NCBI GenBank assembly: GCA_004194705.1
Contig: SADC01000941.1
Location: 90,598 to 154,597, forward strand
Source: Ditylenchus dipsaci
Taxonomy: Eukaryota > Nematoda > Chromadorea > Rhabditida > Anguinidae
Reading direction: 5' to 3'
Length of the DNA: 64,000 bases
Shown here: one piece after another, positions 53,225-64,000 of the stretch
Layout: each line of letters opens with the position of its first letter
Position numbering within the stretch: position 1 is the first letter of the stretch
Translations under genes and position numbers: made by a program
The notes under the pieces: model-generated
What the model was told of the DNA's origin: nothing
The model's input: only the letters and a program-made list of their open reading frames with translations
Database searches by the model: none

Positions 53225-53900
53225 TCTTCTTGAAATGGCTGTATCCTTGTCAAAATTATTTGAATTTTCGTCGCTACCGGAGTATACAACCCCTATTCCT
53301 GAATGAAATTTTTTTAAAGTGTTTCAACCTAAAATCACCTCAGGAAATCAAAAAAGGCATTATTTTTGAGTTCTGGTCAATAAAAAGTCCACACCGAGAA
53401 TTGGCCTATTTTGAACAAAGAAGAAAGATGTTGAACATAGTTTTGTTGACTGGGGCCTAGCGCATAAATAAAAAATTGTATAAATACAATTGTTCATACA
53501 TCCAGAATCCTTTTCGAGTGATTTCTGTCTAAGGTATGTGGGTGTGCGCAATCTCAACCCGAGCAACCAAGCCCCCTGCGCATCCGAAAGGGACGGAAGG
53601 GGCTTGGTTAGCTAGAGATTCGCGCACTCATTTACATTAGACATAATTCCGAGCGAGACTTTTGATCAAAAATGCATTTAGAGGCTCTTTTTGCCCAGCT
53701 CCAGTGACCAAACATGGTGAAACAGGTAATAAGTCGAAATTTTAAGGTGCTGAAAACTCAATTTTTTATTGACCAGAACTAAAATTAATGCTTTTTTTTG
53801 ATTTCCTGAGGTGATTTTACGTTGATATAGGGTGTTTGGAAACACTTCAAAAAAAGTTCAATTGGGGGTTGGGTGGTATACTCCGGTAGGGTCAAATTTT
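53225..53900. mobile_element. Composite palindromic repeat: R2 arms around R3
   Basis: 53225-53400 (GCTACCGGAGTATACAACCC ... GAGTTCTGGTCAATAAAA) is inverted at 53745-53900 (TTATTGACCAGAACT ... GTATACTCCGGTAGGG). Between them, R3 carries its own foldback, AAGCCCCCTGCGCATCCG/ACGGAAGGGGCTTGG. Single arms elsewhere (36690, 40120, 59165) are its fragments. Confidence 0.75.
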
Positions 53901-53943
53901 CAAAAACTGTTGCAAAAAATGGCTTTATGACTAGTAAGCCTAG

Positions 53944-54597
53944 GTGAACCAGTTATGGGATGCCAGAATAATATCCAAGGAACTCATTTTGCTGTCAAAC
54001 AAGGTCTTGAAGGTAGTCAACAAACAATGCTATGGTGGTCCTGCGCACTGGAAGACTTGCTTCACTCTGTCTTTAGACATGAGATTTATTTGAACAAAGC
54101 TTTGGCTTGAGCTGCTGGATGACGACTAGAAATTGCTTTGAAAGCTGGCCACTGGACTTAATCAACAGCGGCGCTGTTTAAAAAAACTCGTTTTTTTTAT
54201 ATTGGTTGTCTCAAGCGTCGATATTCGTGTTTTATGTTAGCTTAGGGAATTTATGTCTTTTTTGTGGCCGTAAATCATCATGTAGTTCAACATGTAGCGG
54301 TGATGTTGCGGCATGTACATGTTGATGTGACATACATGTGTGATACTATGTGAACACGGTGATGTTATATTTGATATTTAACTGGATGGGTTGAATTTTT
54401 TAATTAACGATTGTATCACACCACATCTGGACCGAATCCCGGTCGGGATCCCGTCCCGCTCGCCCTGATTTTGGCCGAAAATCCCGTCCCGAAATCCCGC
54501 CCGTTATGTCTGAAGTTCTAGTTAAAAAAGAGAAGGGGGTGGGGGGGGCATAGGGGTTGGCTAAATTAGAAGAAATACGGTATATCCTTATTTGCAC
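53944..54597 (+). repeat. ~0.65-kb direct duplication, copy 1
   Basis: From GTGAACCAGTTATGGGATGC to CCTTATTTGCAC. Contains GGTCGGGATCCCGTCCCGC words and ends in an AAATTAGAAGAAATACGGTA terminus. Copy 2 is at 55316-55982. Confidence 0.85.
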
Positions 54598-55315
54598 GGT
54601 ATGCCTTTTAACTGCCCATCGAATATTGTACACAACTTTTTGAATTCGAAGTATTTTAGCAAGACTTTTTCTGTTTTTGGAAGCTTGTTTATGAATTCTT
54701 ATTCGAGCACACTCACCATCAAAAAACAAAATAACAAAGATTTTGCAAATAAGCAAGGCTAGAGCAATCTTTTGGTAAATAAGTTTTTTCAATAGGCCAC
54801 GGTCGGTCGTGCACTTCCCGTGTTAATTAACAACGAAGATCTGTGAAAAATCTGTAAAAATCTATTTTTATCTGTAAAAAAGTTTTCATCTAGGGCTTAA
54901 ATATTATTGAATTTTGACACTTCTCCGGAAACTTATCCATTTGCAATGGCAATATTTGCAATGGCGATGATATGCAGATAAATCGGATATATGAGACTCA
55001 ACAACGATAACCTTTGCTGGTTTATTTTTTCAATGTTATCAGTCATTCTTGTGAAAATAGTCCATGGCTGAATGTATAATGAAAGTGTCATGGTTTACAT
55101 TATTTACATCCATTATTTACATCCAAACTTTCAAACAAAATTATGTATAGCGATGAGTATTTATTTATAAGTTTATACGTTTTATATTTTTAATTCTCAC
55201 ATTAATTATAACGTTGAAATTTCAGGTATTACATGCTGCATTTGCTTAATGTTTTCTAAGTTTCAATATTTTAGTTTATTTTTTTAACGGTTTGTGATTG
55301 GCTCAAAAAATATTC
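54598..55315. other. Spacer between the duplicated segments
   Basis: 54597-54748 repeats 49474-49626. The rest is AT-rich without a gene. Confidence 0.6.
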
Positions 55316-55982
55316 GTGAACTAGTTATGGGATGCCAGAATATTATCTAAGAAACTCATTTTGCTGTCAAACAAAGTCTTGAAAGCTGGCAACAACAATG
55401 CTATGGTGGTCCTGCGCACTGGAAGACTTGCTTCATTCTGTCTTTAGACATGAGATTTATTTGGACAAAGCTTTGGCTTGAGCTGCTGGATGACGACTAG
55501 AAATTGCTTTGAAAGCTGGCCACTGGACTTCATCAACAACCAAAAAAAACACTTTTTTTTTGTCTGAAGCGTCTATATTTCGTGTTTCATGTTAGCTTAG
55601 GGTATTTATGTCTTTTTTGTAGCAAAAGTAGTTTTTTAGAGGCTTTTTTGCTTTTTTGTGGCGGTAAATCATCATGTAGTTCAACATGTAGCGGTGATGT
55701 TCCGGTATATACATCTTGATAATGATGTGATATACATGTGTGATACTATGTGAACATGGTGATGTTATATTTGATATTTAACTGGATGGGGTTGAATTTT
55801 TTAATTAACCGTTGTATCACACCACATCGGGACCGAAACCCGGTCGGGATCCCGTCCCGCCCGCCCTGATTTTGGCCGAAAATCCTGGCCCGAAATCCCG
55901 CCCGTTAATTCTGAAGTTCTAGTCAAAAAGAGAGGGGGGAGGGGGCTAAATTAGAAGAAATACGGTGTATCCTTATTTGCAC
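55316..55982 (+). repeat. ~0.65-kb direct duplication, copy 2
   Basis: About 90-95% similar by eye to 53944-54597, with a longer insertion near 55620 (TTTTTAGAGGCTTTTTTGC). Both are in the same orientation 1.37 kb apart; no tRNA primer site or gag/pol between them. Confidence 0.85.
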
Positions 55983-57290
55983 CGATTTTATTTTCACGAG
56001 TACAAATCACAAATAGAAAAGACTAAGAATTCGGAAAACAAGGAAAGCCTCAAGCACCCAACTCAGTAATAAAGTCTCTTTATTGGCGAAACAAATAATG
56101 AACTCTGAATTCAACCAATCAAATCAAACAAACAATTCTAAAAACAATAACGAGGACAATATTTAGCCTAAAATACTTTGCGGCTAGATAACGTTTCTGT
56201 CGGCTTCAGCGTGGATCATTCTACAATTTTCTGTCAGGTTCTCCTTCCACTTCTCATTGACGCCTTCCGCGTTGAAAACGTCTTCAATTGCCAGAAATAT
56301 CGATCATGCTGAACACGAATTCAGTGTCAGATTTGCAGGTTTTCCTAGCGAAAAAGTTTTCTATCAAAACTTTCATTTAATTAATTTGTTGATTTTCTGC
56401 GACTGTCGCTTGAGACTTTGTTTTTGAATCCAGCCAACGGCACGTTGATACTTTTTCAAATCCTTAAAAAATCCCATGACTTTCCGGTAGCCTATCAAAA
56501 TTTCGATAACTAGTGGTGGCTGCTTCAACCCGTCTATTGAAAGTTTCCCTGATATTTTGAATTTAGACATCAATACTCTTTATCAATGTTCTTCAGTTCG
56601 ATAGTCTTTCGTAATAATCGTCTTCAGTAATTATATGTTAGCTTACATTTGTATTGTCTATGTCTCTGTCTTCTCTGGGTGCAAAAATAACAAGACTACG
56701 TTAAATGGACCTAAGATTGTATATGATACGAATTTTTTCGTTGAATTGTAGTCAACACTTTAAAATTGTAGGCCAGAATTGTTCTCATTTTGTAGGTGAT
56801 GAAATAGAAACAACAGTAATGCTCAGTTAATAAAAGCTGCATATCACAAGTTTTGGCCGGAGTGCAGAATCCCCCTGGCCCGAAAACTAACTACAAATTT
56901 TTTTATTATTTGAATTCTAAATTGTTTTCACTTGACGAAAACATTTTAGAATTCCAAATTTATCATCCACTTCTAAATTGCTATTGCCTGACAATTTTTT
57001 TTCGATAGAAAACTTATGTGCCTTTACACAGTAAAAAAACAATAACTAAACGAAAAATATGTTTATTTACAAAAAAGCCTTTTCGCTTGATTGACATCGT
57101 TCTTATTTGTATTTTGTCATTGTCAAAGAAATACTGCTATAGAGCTAGGACAGATAAGATGAAACCTTTTGTGTTAAAGTTTTATTTCAATATACAGTAA
57201 AAATGTCTTTTTGATTATCACTGAGTATTTTCAAATTGCTATATAAAAATTTTCATCTATTTATACAAATTTCGGCACTTTTCACAATAA
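55983..57290. other. Gene-free stretch
   Basis: One inverted R4 arm near 56300-56340 (CATGCTGAACACGAATTCAG). Minus frame 56373-56573 is basic (KSLKRQSQKINK) and lacks support. Confidence 0.45.
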
Positions 57291-57304
57291 TTTCTAGCCT
57301 TGCT

Positions 57305-57634
57305 ATGTCTACTTCTACAGAGACGCTTATTTCAGTGCTCAACTTCTTGACTCGTAAAGAAATGATAGAACTCAGCTATGTGAGCTTGAAATTCAAAAAT
57401 GTAATAGCTGTGCATTATGAAGATTCGCCCCATCTTATTTTGATGAAGTTAAAAATATCTATTTGTTCTCGTGATGACCATGTTTGCACGCTCAAGTTTA
57501 GTAAGGAATCCGTAAGAATTGTACTCCTTTCGGCAAAACAAATCTACGCCATCCCAATTTATGTAAAAGCTCAAAAAACTTTTATCGATGTTAGCAGAAA
57601 CTCAAAACGTCTATTCATTGAAACAATTACGTAA
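57305..57634 (+). CDS. F-box-like protein, small
   Basis: 109 residues from ATG 57305, which follows an acceptor-like ATTTCTAG (57288-57295); the frame is open further upstream without a better start. Residues 4-45 (TETLISVLNFLTRKEMIELSYV, then SLKFKNVIAVHY) have the spacing of an F-box: leucine-rich helix, LTRKE, then the 'S..F..VI' helix. F-box proteins link targets to SCF ubiquitin ligases, and nematode genomes carry large, fast-evolving families of short ones. The C-terminal 60 residues (ILMKLKISICSRDD, SVRIVLLSAKQIYAIP) match no domain I know. No frameshift. Could be one exon of a longer gene. Confidence 0.5.
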   Translation: MSTSTETLISVLNFLTRKEMIELSYVSLKFKNVIAVHYEDSPHLILMKLKISICSRDDHVCTLKFSKESVRIVLLSAKQIYAIPIYVKAQKTFIDVSRNSKRLFIETIT

Positions 57635-60206
57635 AGTAGTAGTTTAATTTTTGTAGAAAAAGAGCATGCTTAGAAGTGTTCTAGGCGCAACAGCGCTTTT
57701 GTATTTTACATATGGCCCATTTCTAATAAAACAAATGCTCTCTGAAAAAGTCTGTCTAGGAAAAACAAATTTTTGACTAAAAAACCTGACTCGACGAGCC
57801 TTAAGAAGCTTAGCTTTTGTTAACACTCCGGTTCCCATGCGTGAGATCTGCCTTGTTGGACTTGTAATTTTATGCTGAACACGATGGTACTTTTAGTGTT
57901 TCTGAAAAAATTTTTAAAAAAGCAGCCTCCAAAAAATCAGTACTGAGCCAGTACACAAGCCTACCGACTTGTTCGAAAAACCCAAAAATATTACAGTCAT
58001 TCTGCTCTAACTTTCTGAAATAACAAAATTTTTGAGTTGTGAGTCTGAGAAAGTTAAAACCTCAAGTATCAAAATGGTAACGTTTCATATAAACGCTCAT
58101 AATTTATTCTCATATTCATATTCATCCCTTATTTTGGTGTTGCATCACAAACCTATAGCCACAAAATGGTATATTCACGCAGAAAAAACAATCATGAGAA
58201 TTTAAAAGAAAATAAATAAAAAAGCAATCGTAATATTTTCATAACTTTTTTTTGACGTAAAACTCGTTTTTAGTTAAGCAAACTTCCGATTCTGACATAA
58301 AATTCGAGCTCAGCGTAGTCGGTTGTTTATACTTTTTTATGAAAATATGATGATATTTTTTAATCGATTTACTTTAAAATTCCAATAACTTTTTTCCAAG
58401 CGTGAATACACAATTTTGTAGCTTGAGGTAAGCTCTTTGTTATGCAACAAAAATGGACACGAATAAGCATATTGAGATAAATTATGCGCATTCATTTAAA
58501 GCACCTACGATTTTTATATCTGAAGTTTTAGCGGTGCAGTTATCCGTCGCCAAGAGTAAACTCACTAAACAATTAATTTGCCGAAACCATTAACTCGCCA
58601 AAATTAAAACTCACCATACAGTTAACTCGCCAGTTTATCTCACTGAACGATAAGCTCACCGGATAGCAGTTGATCAGAATTCCTAAAAACTGAAAGCTAT
58701 TCAAATCTAATTACAATAAACTACTTTTTCTTACCCAAAAATTGCAGGGCAAACCCGGTTTTGTAGTACCGAAATTTCGATTTTTGTCCTCGGAACCCTA
58801 AAATCTTAGTGGGCACCACCTGTTCAAGTGAATATCCATCCATGACCTGAATTTTTTTCCATCAAAATCAGGGCTCCCAAGTTGGCTGATAATTATCGAA
58901 AAGTGACCCGAAAACACCTCCGGAGCTCATTTTTTTCTGGACAACATGATGCAAAAAGCATATTTAAACACTTTCTAAATAAATAAATTAAAATTTATCA
59001 AAAAAATAGCCCCCCGCCATTTCGCGGCTAGATTGTCTTTTAAAGGTATTTTCGACCAAATTTTAGCCTTTTTCGAGTCAAATTAAAGTAAAAATGATAG
59101 ATTTTGAACAGTTTTTTACTTTATGGGGTCTATCGCATAAAAAAAACTTTGGTTTGCATGTGTTTTTATTCAACCAGAGTCACTTTCGAGTGTTTTATGT
59201 CTAAGGTATGTGGGTGTGCGCATCTCAACCCGTAGCAACCAAGCCCCGAAGCTTGGTGGCTTTTTTGCGTTAAACGGCTTAAGTACCTAACAATATGTGT
59301 GGCTAATTTTTCTTAATTTTTGGCTGATTTTTGACCCCAAATGCTGATTTTTGAAAATTTTCGGCTGATTTTCGGGTCTTCCTACTTGGGAGCCCTGATC
59401 AAAATCGAGAAGAAAACATCCTATCATATGTAAAATCGTGTGGGTAATTTTGGTAGGTAAGACCAAAATCGAGATTTCACTCACCCGGAGGACAATACCA
59501 AGGGTAGTTACCAACTAGTCAGGGATCTCTCTGATCCCTGGATATCCACCTGGATTCACTGAAAACTGAATTTGAAATTTACAAACAAATTTAAGTGAAG
59601 AAAATTGATATTATAGTATTTACAGACCCAATTCCTTATCGCATTTATTTGTCTTTATCTGGCCAAATTTCAATTCTGTAATCTTTTGATTTTTTGGAAC
59701 AAGTCGGTATGCTTGTGGACAAAAAAATTTATAGGACTCCGTACTTGATTACTGATTTTTCGATGGCTGCGCTTTTGAAATGCCGCTTCACTCACTCAAA
59801 CAAACTTTTCGGGAAAACTAAAAGCACCATCGTGCTCAGCATGAAATGCTGAGTACATCAAAGCGAATCTCACGCATGGCAATCAGAGTATGTAAAAACA
59901 ATCATTTTTAGACACATATCTCATGTTTGGCATCCAAGACGATTACACATCAACTTTTATCCTGACTTTCTGATGTATAAAAATACAAAGACTTGGCTGT
60001 TTACTTAGCTAAATGTAATTTTCTCAAGATAGACTGGATTAAAGGTACTGAACGACGGACTTTCGATCTAGCAGTATATATGAAAATGCAGAAAAAGTGT
60101 TAGCTGGTCTAGTAACAATTTCATATCAATATGATTACCAATACTATTAGCCGATTCAGTTTCTGTTTTTTAGCCTAATTTTTTATTAAAATCAATTTGA
60201 AGGTGA
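57635..60206. other. Region without a supported gene
   Basis: Holds R4 single arms (57865, 58260-58330), a short-word array of ATTAACTCGCC/AACTCACC at 58545-58670, an R3/R2 fragment at 59000-59260, and unannotated AT-rich DNA. Open frame 59287-59514 (minus) is unsupported. Confidence 0.5.
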
Positions 60207-60530
60207 TTTTAAAGGGGCATGCTCGTCGCCGATGGGAATATTTGAAAGGCGAGTACCATCGAAATTCAAACGAGAATTAATTTGACGAAATTTTGGAAAA
60301 GTCGAGTAAAAATCATAAATCCAGTGGAAATCGAACCAACGACCATCTTTAACAGTCCGCCGCCCCTATCCCACTAGGCCAGCGATGTTATTAAACGGAA
60401 AGGTGTTTTTGATTACTTATTCCCCGCAGGGTACTCAACTGAAATTTATTTTGAAATAATTCTTGTTTAAATTGACCTGGTACCGCCTTTCAAAATATTT
60501 CCATGGACGGCGAGCATGCCCCTTTAAAAT
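60207..60530. mobile_element. Palindromic element enclosing a tRNA-like sequence
   Basis: Ends TTTTAAAGGGGCATGCTCG (60207) and CGAGCATGCCCCTTTAAAA (60530), followed inward by GGAATATTTGAAAGGCG / CGCCTTTCAAAATATTTCC. Inverted similarity weakens after about 95 bp. A minus-strand tRNA-like unit sits in the centre. Confidence 0.75.
60317..60390 (-). other. tRNA-like (Asn-like loop) Pol III promoter unit
   Basis: Minus strand: TGGCCTAGTGGGATAGGG (A box), loop CTGTTAA (GTT where an anticodon would be), then GGTTCGATTTC (B box, one mismatch), spaced as in a tRNA. Acceptor and anticodon stems are weak. SINE-type tRNA relic rather than a working tRNA. Confidence 0.5.
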
Positions 60531-61258
60531 TAAAAGAGCATTTTCATGAGCAGTAGACTATAAAGAAAACGATTTCATGATTTAAAAACAAAAAGCAACT
60601 TTCAGCAAACTGTAAAAAAGGTGTTTCGAGGCTCTTAAGTACTCGATTGAAAACCGGATTGACATTTTTGTTAAGAAACCGAAAAAAAAGGCCTTATCGA
60701 AACAATACGCGATCATGGCGCGCAGTGTTAATAACATAAAAATCACTGAATTCAAAGAAATCGAATACAATTACATGAGATGGAACAAAATCCGGAATGT
60801 ACAGTACACTGTCGTTCTTTTAAACCCTTCTTTTTCTCAAAAAAAGGTAGAAAACGTAAATTTATGAAAAGCATGTCCATGAATTTTTTGCATTTTTCAA
60901 AAAAATAGTTTCTTGAAAACTTTCAGCAAAATAAGGGTCCCTGCAATTTTTTGTAATCAGACTGTTAAAGAAGAATTAGCGAAAATTTCGAAAAAAAAAT
61001 GGGACAAAAAAAATTTCGAATTCTAAGCGGGAACAAACTTTTATCCTTAAATCGAGTGTATACTGTATTACGGCAGTCTGCAATTTTTTTCAGAAATACC
61101 TTAAAAATTGTTATAAACTTTGCTTAGCAACCATTTTGGCTCAGGATTACAATAAAAGCTAAAAGTTCTCTTATTAAATACAGCTATGGTTTCTTGTATA
61201 ATAGTTATAAAAAATTGACATTATTTCAATATATAACAGAAAGGATAAAGGCTGATTA

Positions 61259-61625
61259 AAGGGGGGGGAAGCCATTTAGGTTCGAAAAAGTGGCTTCCAT
61301 GGCGCAGGTGCGTAAGTGCCCGCGTTTTTTTGGTCCAAAATGGTTTTTTTGGTGTTTGCAGGCTCAATCCCGTAGGGCACACTTTTTTTTTTCGGCTTGT
61401 TTGGCCATTTTACAGGTAATTAGACTTTTTTGACGCCAGATTCGGATCAGCGACCCAAATTTCCTCTTAACTGGCCAAAAAAAGCCAAAAAGTGTGCCCG
61501 TACGTGGGATTGAACCTGCAACACCAAAAAAACACCATTTTGGGCCGAAAAACGCGAGCACTTACGCACTGCGCCATGGAAGCCACTTTTTTCAAACCTA
61601 AATGGCTTCCCCCCCCCCATTTTGA
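61259..61625. mobile_element. Palindromic element with a tRNA-like unit in each arm
   Basis: Arms of about 150-175 bp (61260-61435 / 61450-61622) starting in G/C runs and GGAAGCCATTTAGGTT. Each arm contains CATGGCGCAG(G)TGCGTAAGTG (A-box-like) and, about 50 bp on, GCAGGCTCAATCCC or GCAGGTTCAATCCC (B-box-like), then GGGCACACTTTTT. The minus-strand unit is closer to consensus. Confidence 0.75.
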
Positions 61626-61754
61626 GCAAGTTAAAAAACGATTTAGTTTATACTTGTAAGCCTTAATAACAGGCATTTGAACGTACGATCTGAATTGTTT
61701 GCACAAATTTTCTTAAACAAGGCCATGATTGTACTAATTGCAGCGTTATTTTAA

Positions 61755-62460
61755 TCTAGGTCAAGAGGTTTAAGTGAAAGATTCATGGTTGAAATGATCC
61801 AGGTCTGAAACTAAAGTACAAGTACAGGTTTAAAGTAATCCAGGTCCAGAGTTATAGCACCACATCTAGGCTCCGAGTAAATTAGAGGACCAGATGAAGG
61901 ATAGTGAAAGAAATAAGTAATCGATGTAGAGTGTCCACATCCAGATTTAGAGTTAGAGTGATCCATTCCAAGGTTCGAGTAATCGACGTTCACAATCAGA
62001 ATACCAGATTCAGAGTTAGAGTGATGCAGGTCCAAGGTTAGAGTATCGATTCCGAGGTTACTGTTAGAGCTAGAGTACCATATACGCAATTTTAAGTAAT
62101 TTCGATTGAAAGTTATACCATTATATCTAAGTTTGATCAATAGAGTACCAGATCCAGGATTAGAGTGATCAGGTCTAGAGTTGAAGTTACAAATTCACCG
62201 ATATAGTAATGCAGTTCTATAATAAAAGTAGAAGAAACGAGTTTGAATAATCGAAATATTTAATTAGCATATCAGATTTAAATTAAGAGTAATCCAGGTC
62301 TGAGTCTAAGTGATCCAAGGTATCTAGGTCCGAGTAACAGATCCAGGGTTATATCAATTTAGATCCACAGTCCGAATAACAGACTATTGTTAAGTGTAAT
62401 GCGAGTCTACATTTGAAGTAACAGATCAACACGTAAAGTAATCCATCTTAAAAAGTCTGT
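61755..62460. repeat. Degenerate ~25-bp minisatellite
   Basis: About 25 units alternating GTCCAGGTCC-, AGAGTTAGAGT- and AATCCAGATT-like phrases, diverging outward. A minus frame over it (YSNLGMDHSNSKSG) is repeat translation. Confidence 0.7.
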
Positions 62461-64000
62461 GAACTAAAATGTACTCTGACATTCGATCGAAATTCGCGGC
62501 CCTGATAGGGGCCGCCGAGAACTAGTTCCATATACGCAACTGAACTTGATTATCTTGTCCTAGTGATTATCTTTGACTGACTTGCATCAAAAGGCTGTAA
62601 ATACTTTTTCTATAAATTTCTATGTGTTAAATAGTTTAAACAAATTATAAATCCAGTTTTTAATTTTTTGATGTATGGAAATATGTGTTGCTATCCGGAT
62701 AACTTATTTAATTTTCTAAAAACTTTTCAACTGTCATTTTAACAATATAATTGTCGGCGGTCGTGGATATCAAAGTAAATTAAATAGAAATAAAAATTGA
62801 ATTTTTTTTTGTAATTTTACATTTTCTAAAAATTTCTTATCTCTTCTAATATTTTTGGCCAATCAAAATAAAACCAAAAGCCATTTCTCTTTCAAAACTT
62901 AATTTTTAAAAATATCTTCGATAAGTTGTTTACCAACTTATTTTGCCAGATGTGCATTTTTATGTGCAGACTCACCTCAATTTCATAGTGGTACTCAACT
63001 TAAAATACAATAGCATAATTTTTGGACTACTTTTTCAAAAAGAAATGCTGATTCTAGAAGAAATTATAAAAACCATACTTGCTCTTTGTTGAGCAAATGC
63101 ATCTCCCACATGTTTTTAAATGTTTAGCTAGATCTTTTGGCTGGCTTCCTTAGACTTTTTATTCTACTGTACCCAAAAAAAGAGTGCAAAAAAAGTTGAC
63201 CGAAAAAAGGCGGGGTTTTTGTTGTTTTGTTGGCTGGAAAAAGGCAGTGACTTTTTAATAATTTTTTTTGGCGAATTTTCTGGCTAAGTCAAGCCTTGGG
63301 AAAAAATTACCCAACTACCATCCTCAATACCCATTCCTACTACCCAATCTTGACCTTCTCTTTTTTGTGTGTGATAACTCTTTTTTGTCGTATTTTGATA
63401 AATCAAAATTAGGGTTTTTTCCGAGTAAATCCATCACCTGCTTTTTTCCCTTTTTTTGACTTAAATAACCCGGTTTTTTCTCTCCTTTTTTTCTTCCCTT
63501 TATTTCTCGGTGTTTTCAAATTTTTGAATTGTGTCAAATATATAACCTTTTATTTCTTGTCAGGACCATTTCTTAATTTGTTTTGTAAAACCGGAATTTT
63601 ATAAATTGATTTCGTTTAAATAAATTTCTATCCCTTTTCATTTCGCACTGCAACAAATATAATTTAAAATGTAATTTTCATGTGGTAGAATCCACAATAA
63701 TATCTCTACAATATCTCTATTATTAAATGCTTTAACTGTAGATTTTAAACCTCAGTTTTTTGTGGTCCTCGCTGATCTGCCCCGCAGGCTTCGGCGATAA
63801 AAAGCAAGCTCACTACTAACTAGGCACGCAGACAAATCTCAATGGCTCAGTAGAAACAAATTTTCATTTGTCCTAAATAGATACGGACAGAAAATAAGGA
63901 CACACTTTTCCGGAAACTTCGCAGAAATTTTTTAAGAAATTTCACAATTCCAGTAGATTGTACAGTTTAACCTTTTTTTAAAAATAGTTTATGGTGAAAA
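62461..64000. other. Gene-poor end of window
   Basis: A GCGGCCCTGATAGGGGCCGC hairpin at about 62495-62514 is the only conspicuous structure. The rest is AT-rich with long T runs near 63200-63500. No gene supported. Confidence 0.5.

Noticed and set aside
53944..55982. LTR retrotransposon
   Set aside because: The repeats do not start TG and end CA, there is no primer-binding site or polypurine tract, and nothing gag/pol-like lies in the 0.7-kb interior.
62495..62514. Perfect GC-rich hairpin GCGGCCCTGATAGGGGCCGC
   Set aside because: Isolated and short; no flanking terminator run, gene or repeat partner to give it meaning.

Overview
The window is AT-rich, repeat-dense nuclear DNA from an invertebrate metazoan. 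The few multi-exon reading frames have very short introns (about 45-60 bp) with GT...TTTAG/TTTCAG borders, a small F-box-like gene is present, and the repeats are mostly class II elements. A nematode or nematode-like animal fits best, but this is inference: there is no rRNA, intact tRNA or housekeeping gene to anchor it.

Layout. 1-15039 is a giant near-perfect palindrome: two arms of about 6.74 kb around a 1.56-kb spacer. The arms carry a BED-finger hAT remnant, a mariner-like TIR element and several MITEs. Part of the spacer recurs at 38056-39230, where it is split by an inserted repeat. 15-18.5 kb holds small foldback elements, a hairpin array, tRNA-like sequences and minisatellites. 18834-19265 is a small predicted secreted protein. 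20770-23226 is a three-level nest: an unrecognised coding sequence interrupted by a 2.0-kb element with 9-bp target duplications, which contains a pogo-like element with an internally deleted transposase. 24-29.7 kb is MITE territory. 29982-30357 is the 3' end of an unrecognised spliced gene on the minus strand.

30440-35930 is a Polinton/Maverick remnant (integrated virus-like transposon). It has a DUF8207-like protein, an A32/FtsK-type packaging ATPase, a small zinc-ribbon protein, a retroviral-type integrase, a jelly-roll capsid-like C-terminus, a tandemly duplicated two-ORF cassette and one unrecognised minus-strand gene. Nearly every reading frame is broken by small indels, mostly in A/T runs. 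36-44 kb is repeats. 44230-46975 is a GC-rich hAT element abutting an internally deleted piggyBac transposase. 47328-48720 is the exonuclease half of a viral-type family B DNA polymerase split by introns. 50854-53003 is a second piggyBac element bounded by TTAA whose 5' part is replaced by a hAT element made of 15-bp repeats (8-bp target duplication). 53-56 kb has a palindromic composite repeat and a 0.65-kb direct duplication. 57305-57634 is the F-box-like gene. 60-61.7 kb holds two palindromic elements with tRNA-like promoter boxes, followed by a degenerate minisatellite and gene-poor sequence.

The theme is a graveyard of DNA transposons. Many families end in short 'words' repeated in tandem and inverted at the two ends, and several unrelated-looking MITEs share the terminus TACCGTATTTCCTCTAAT, which also bounds the pogo-like element here. 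Single-base indels in homopolymers break many frames and distinguish the palindrome arms, so uncorrected long-read consensus error is a live alternative to true decay.
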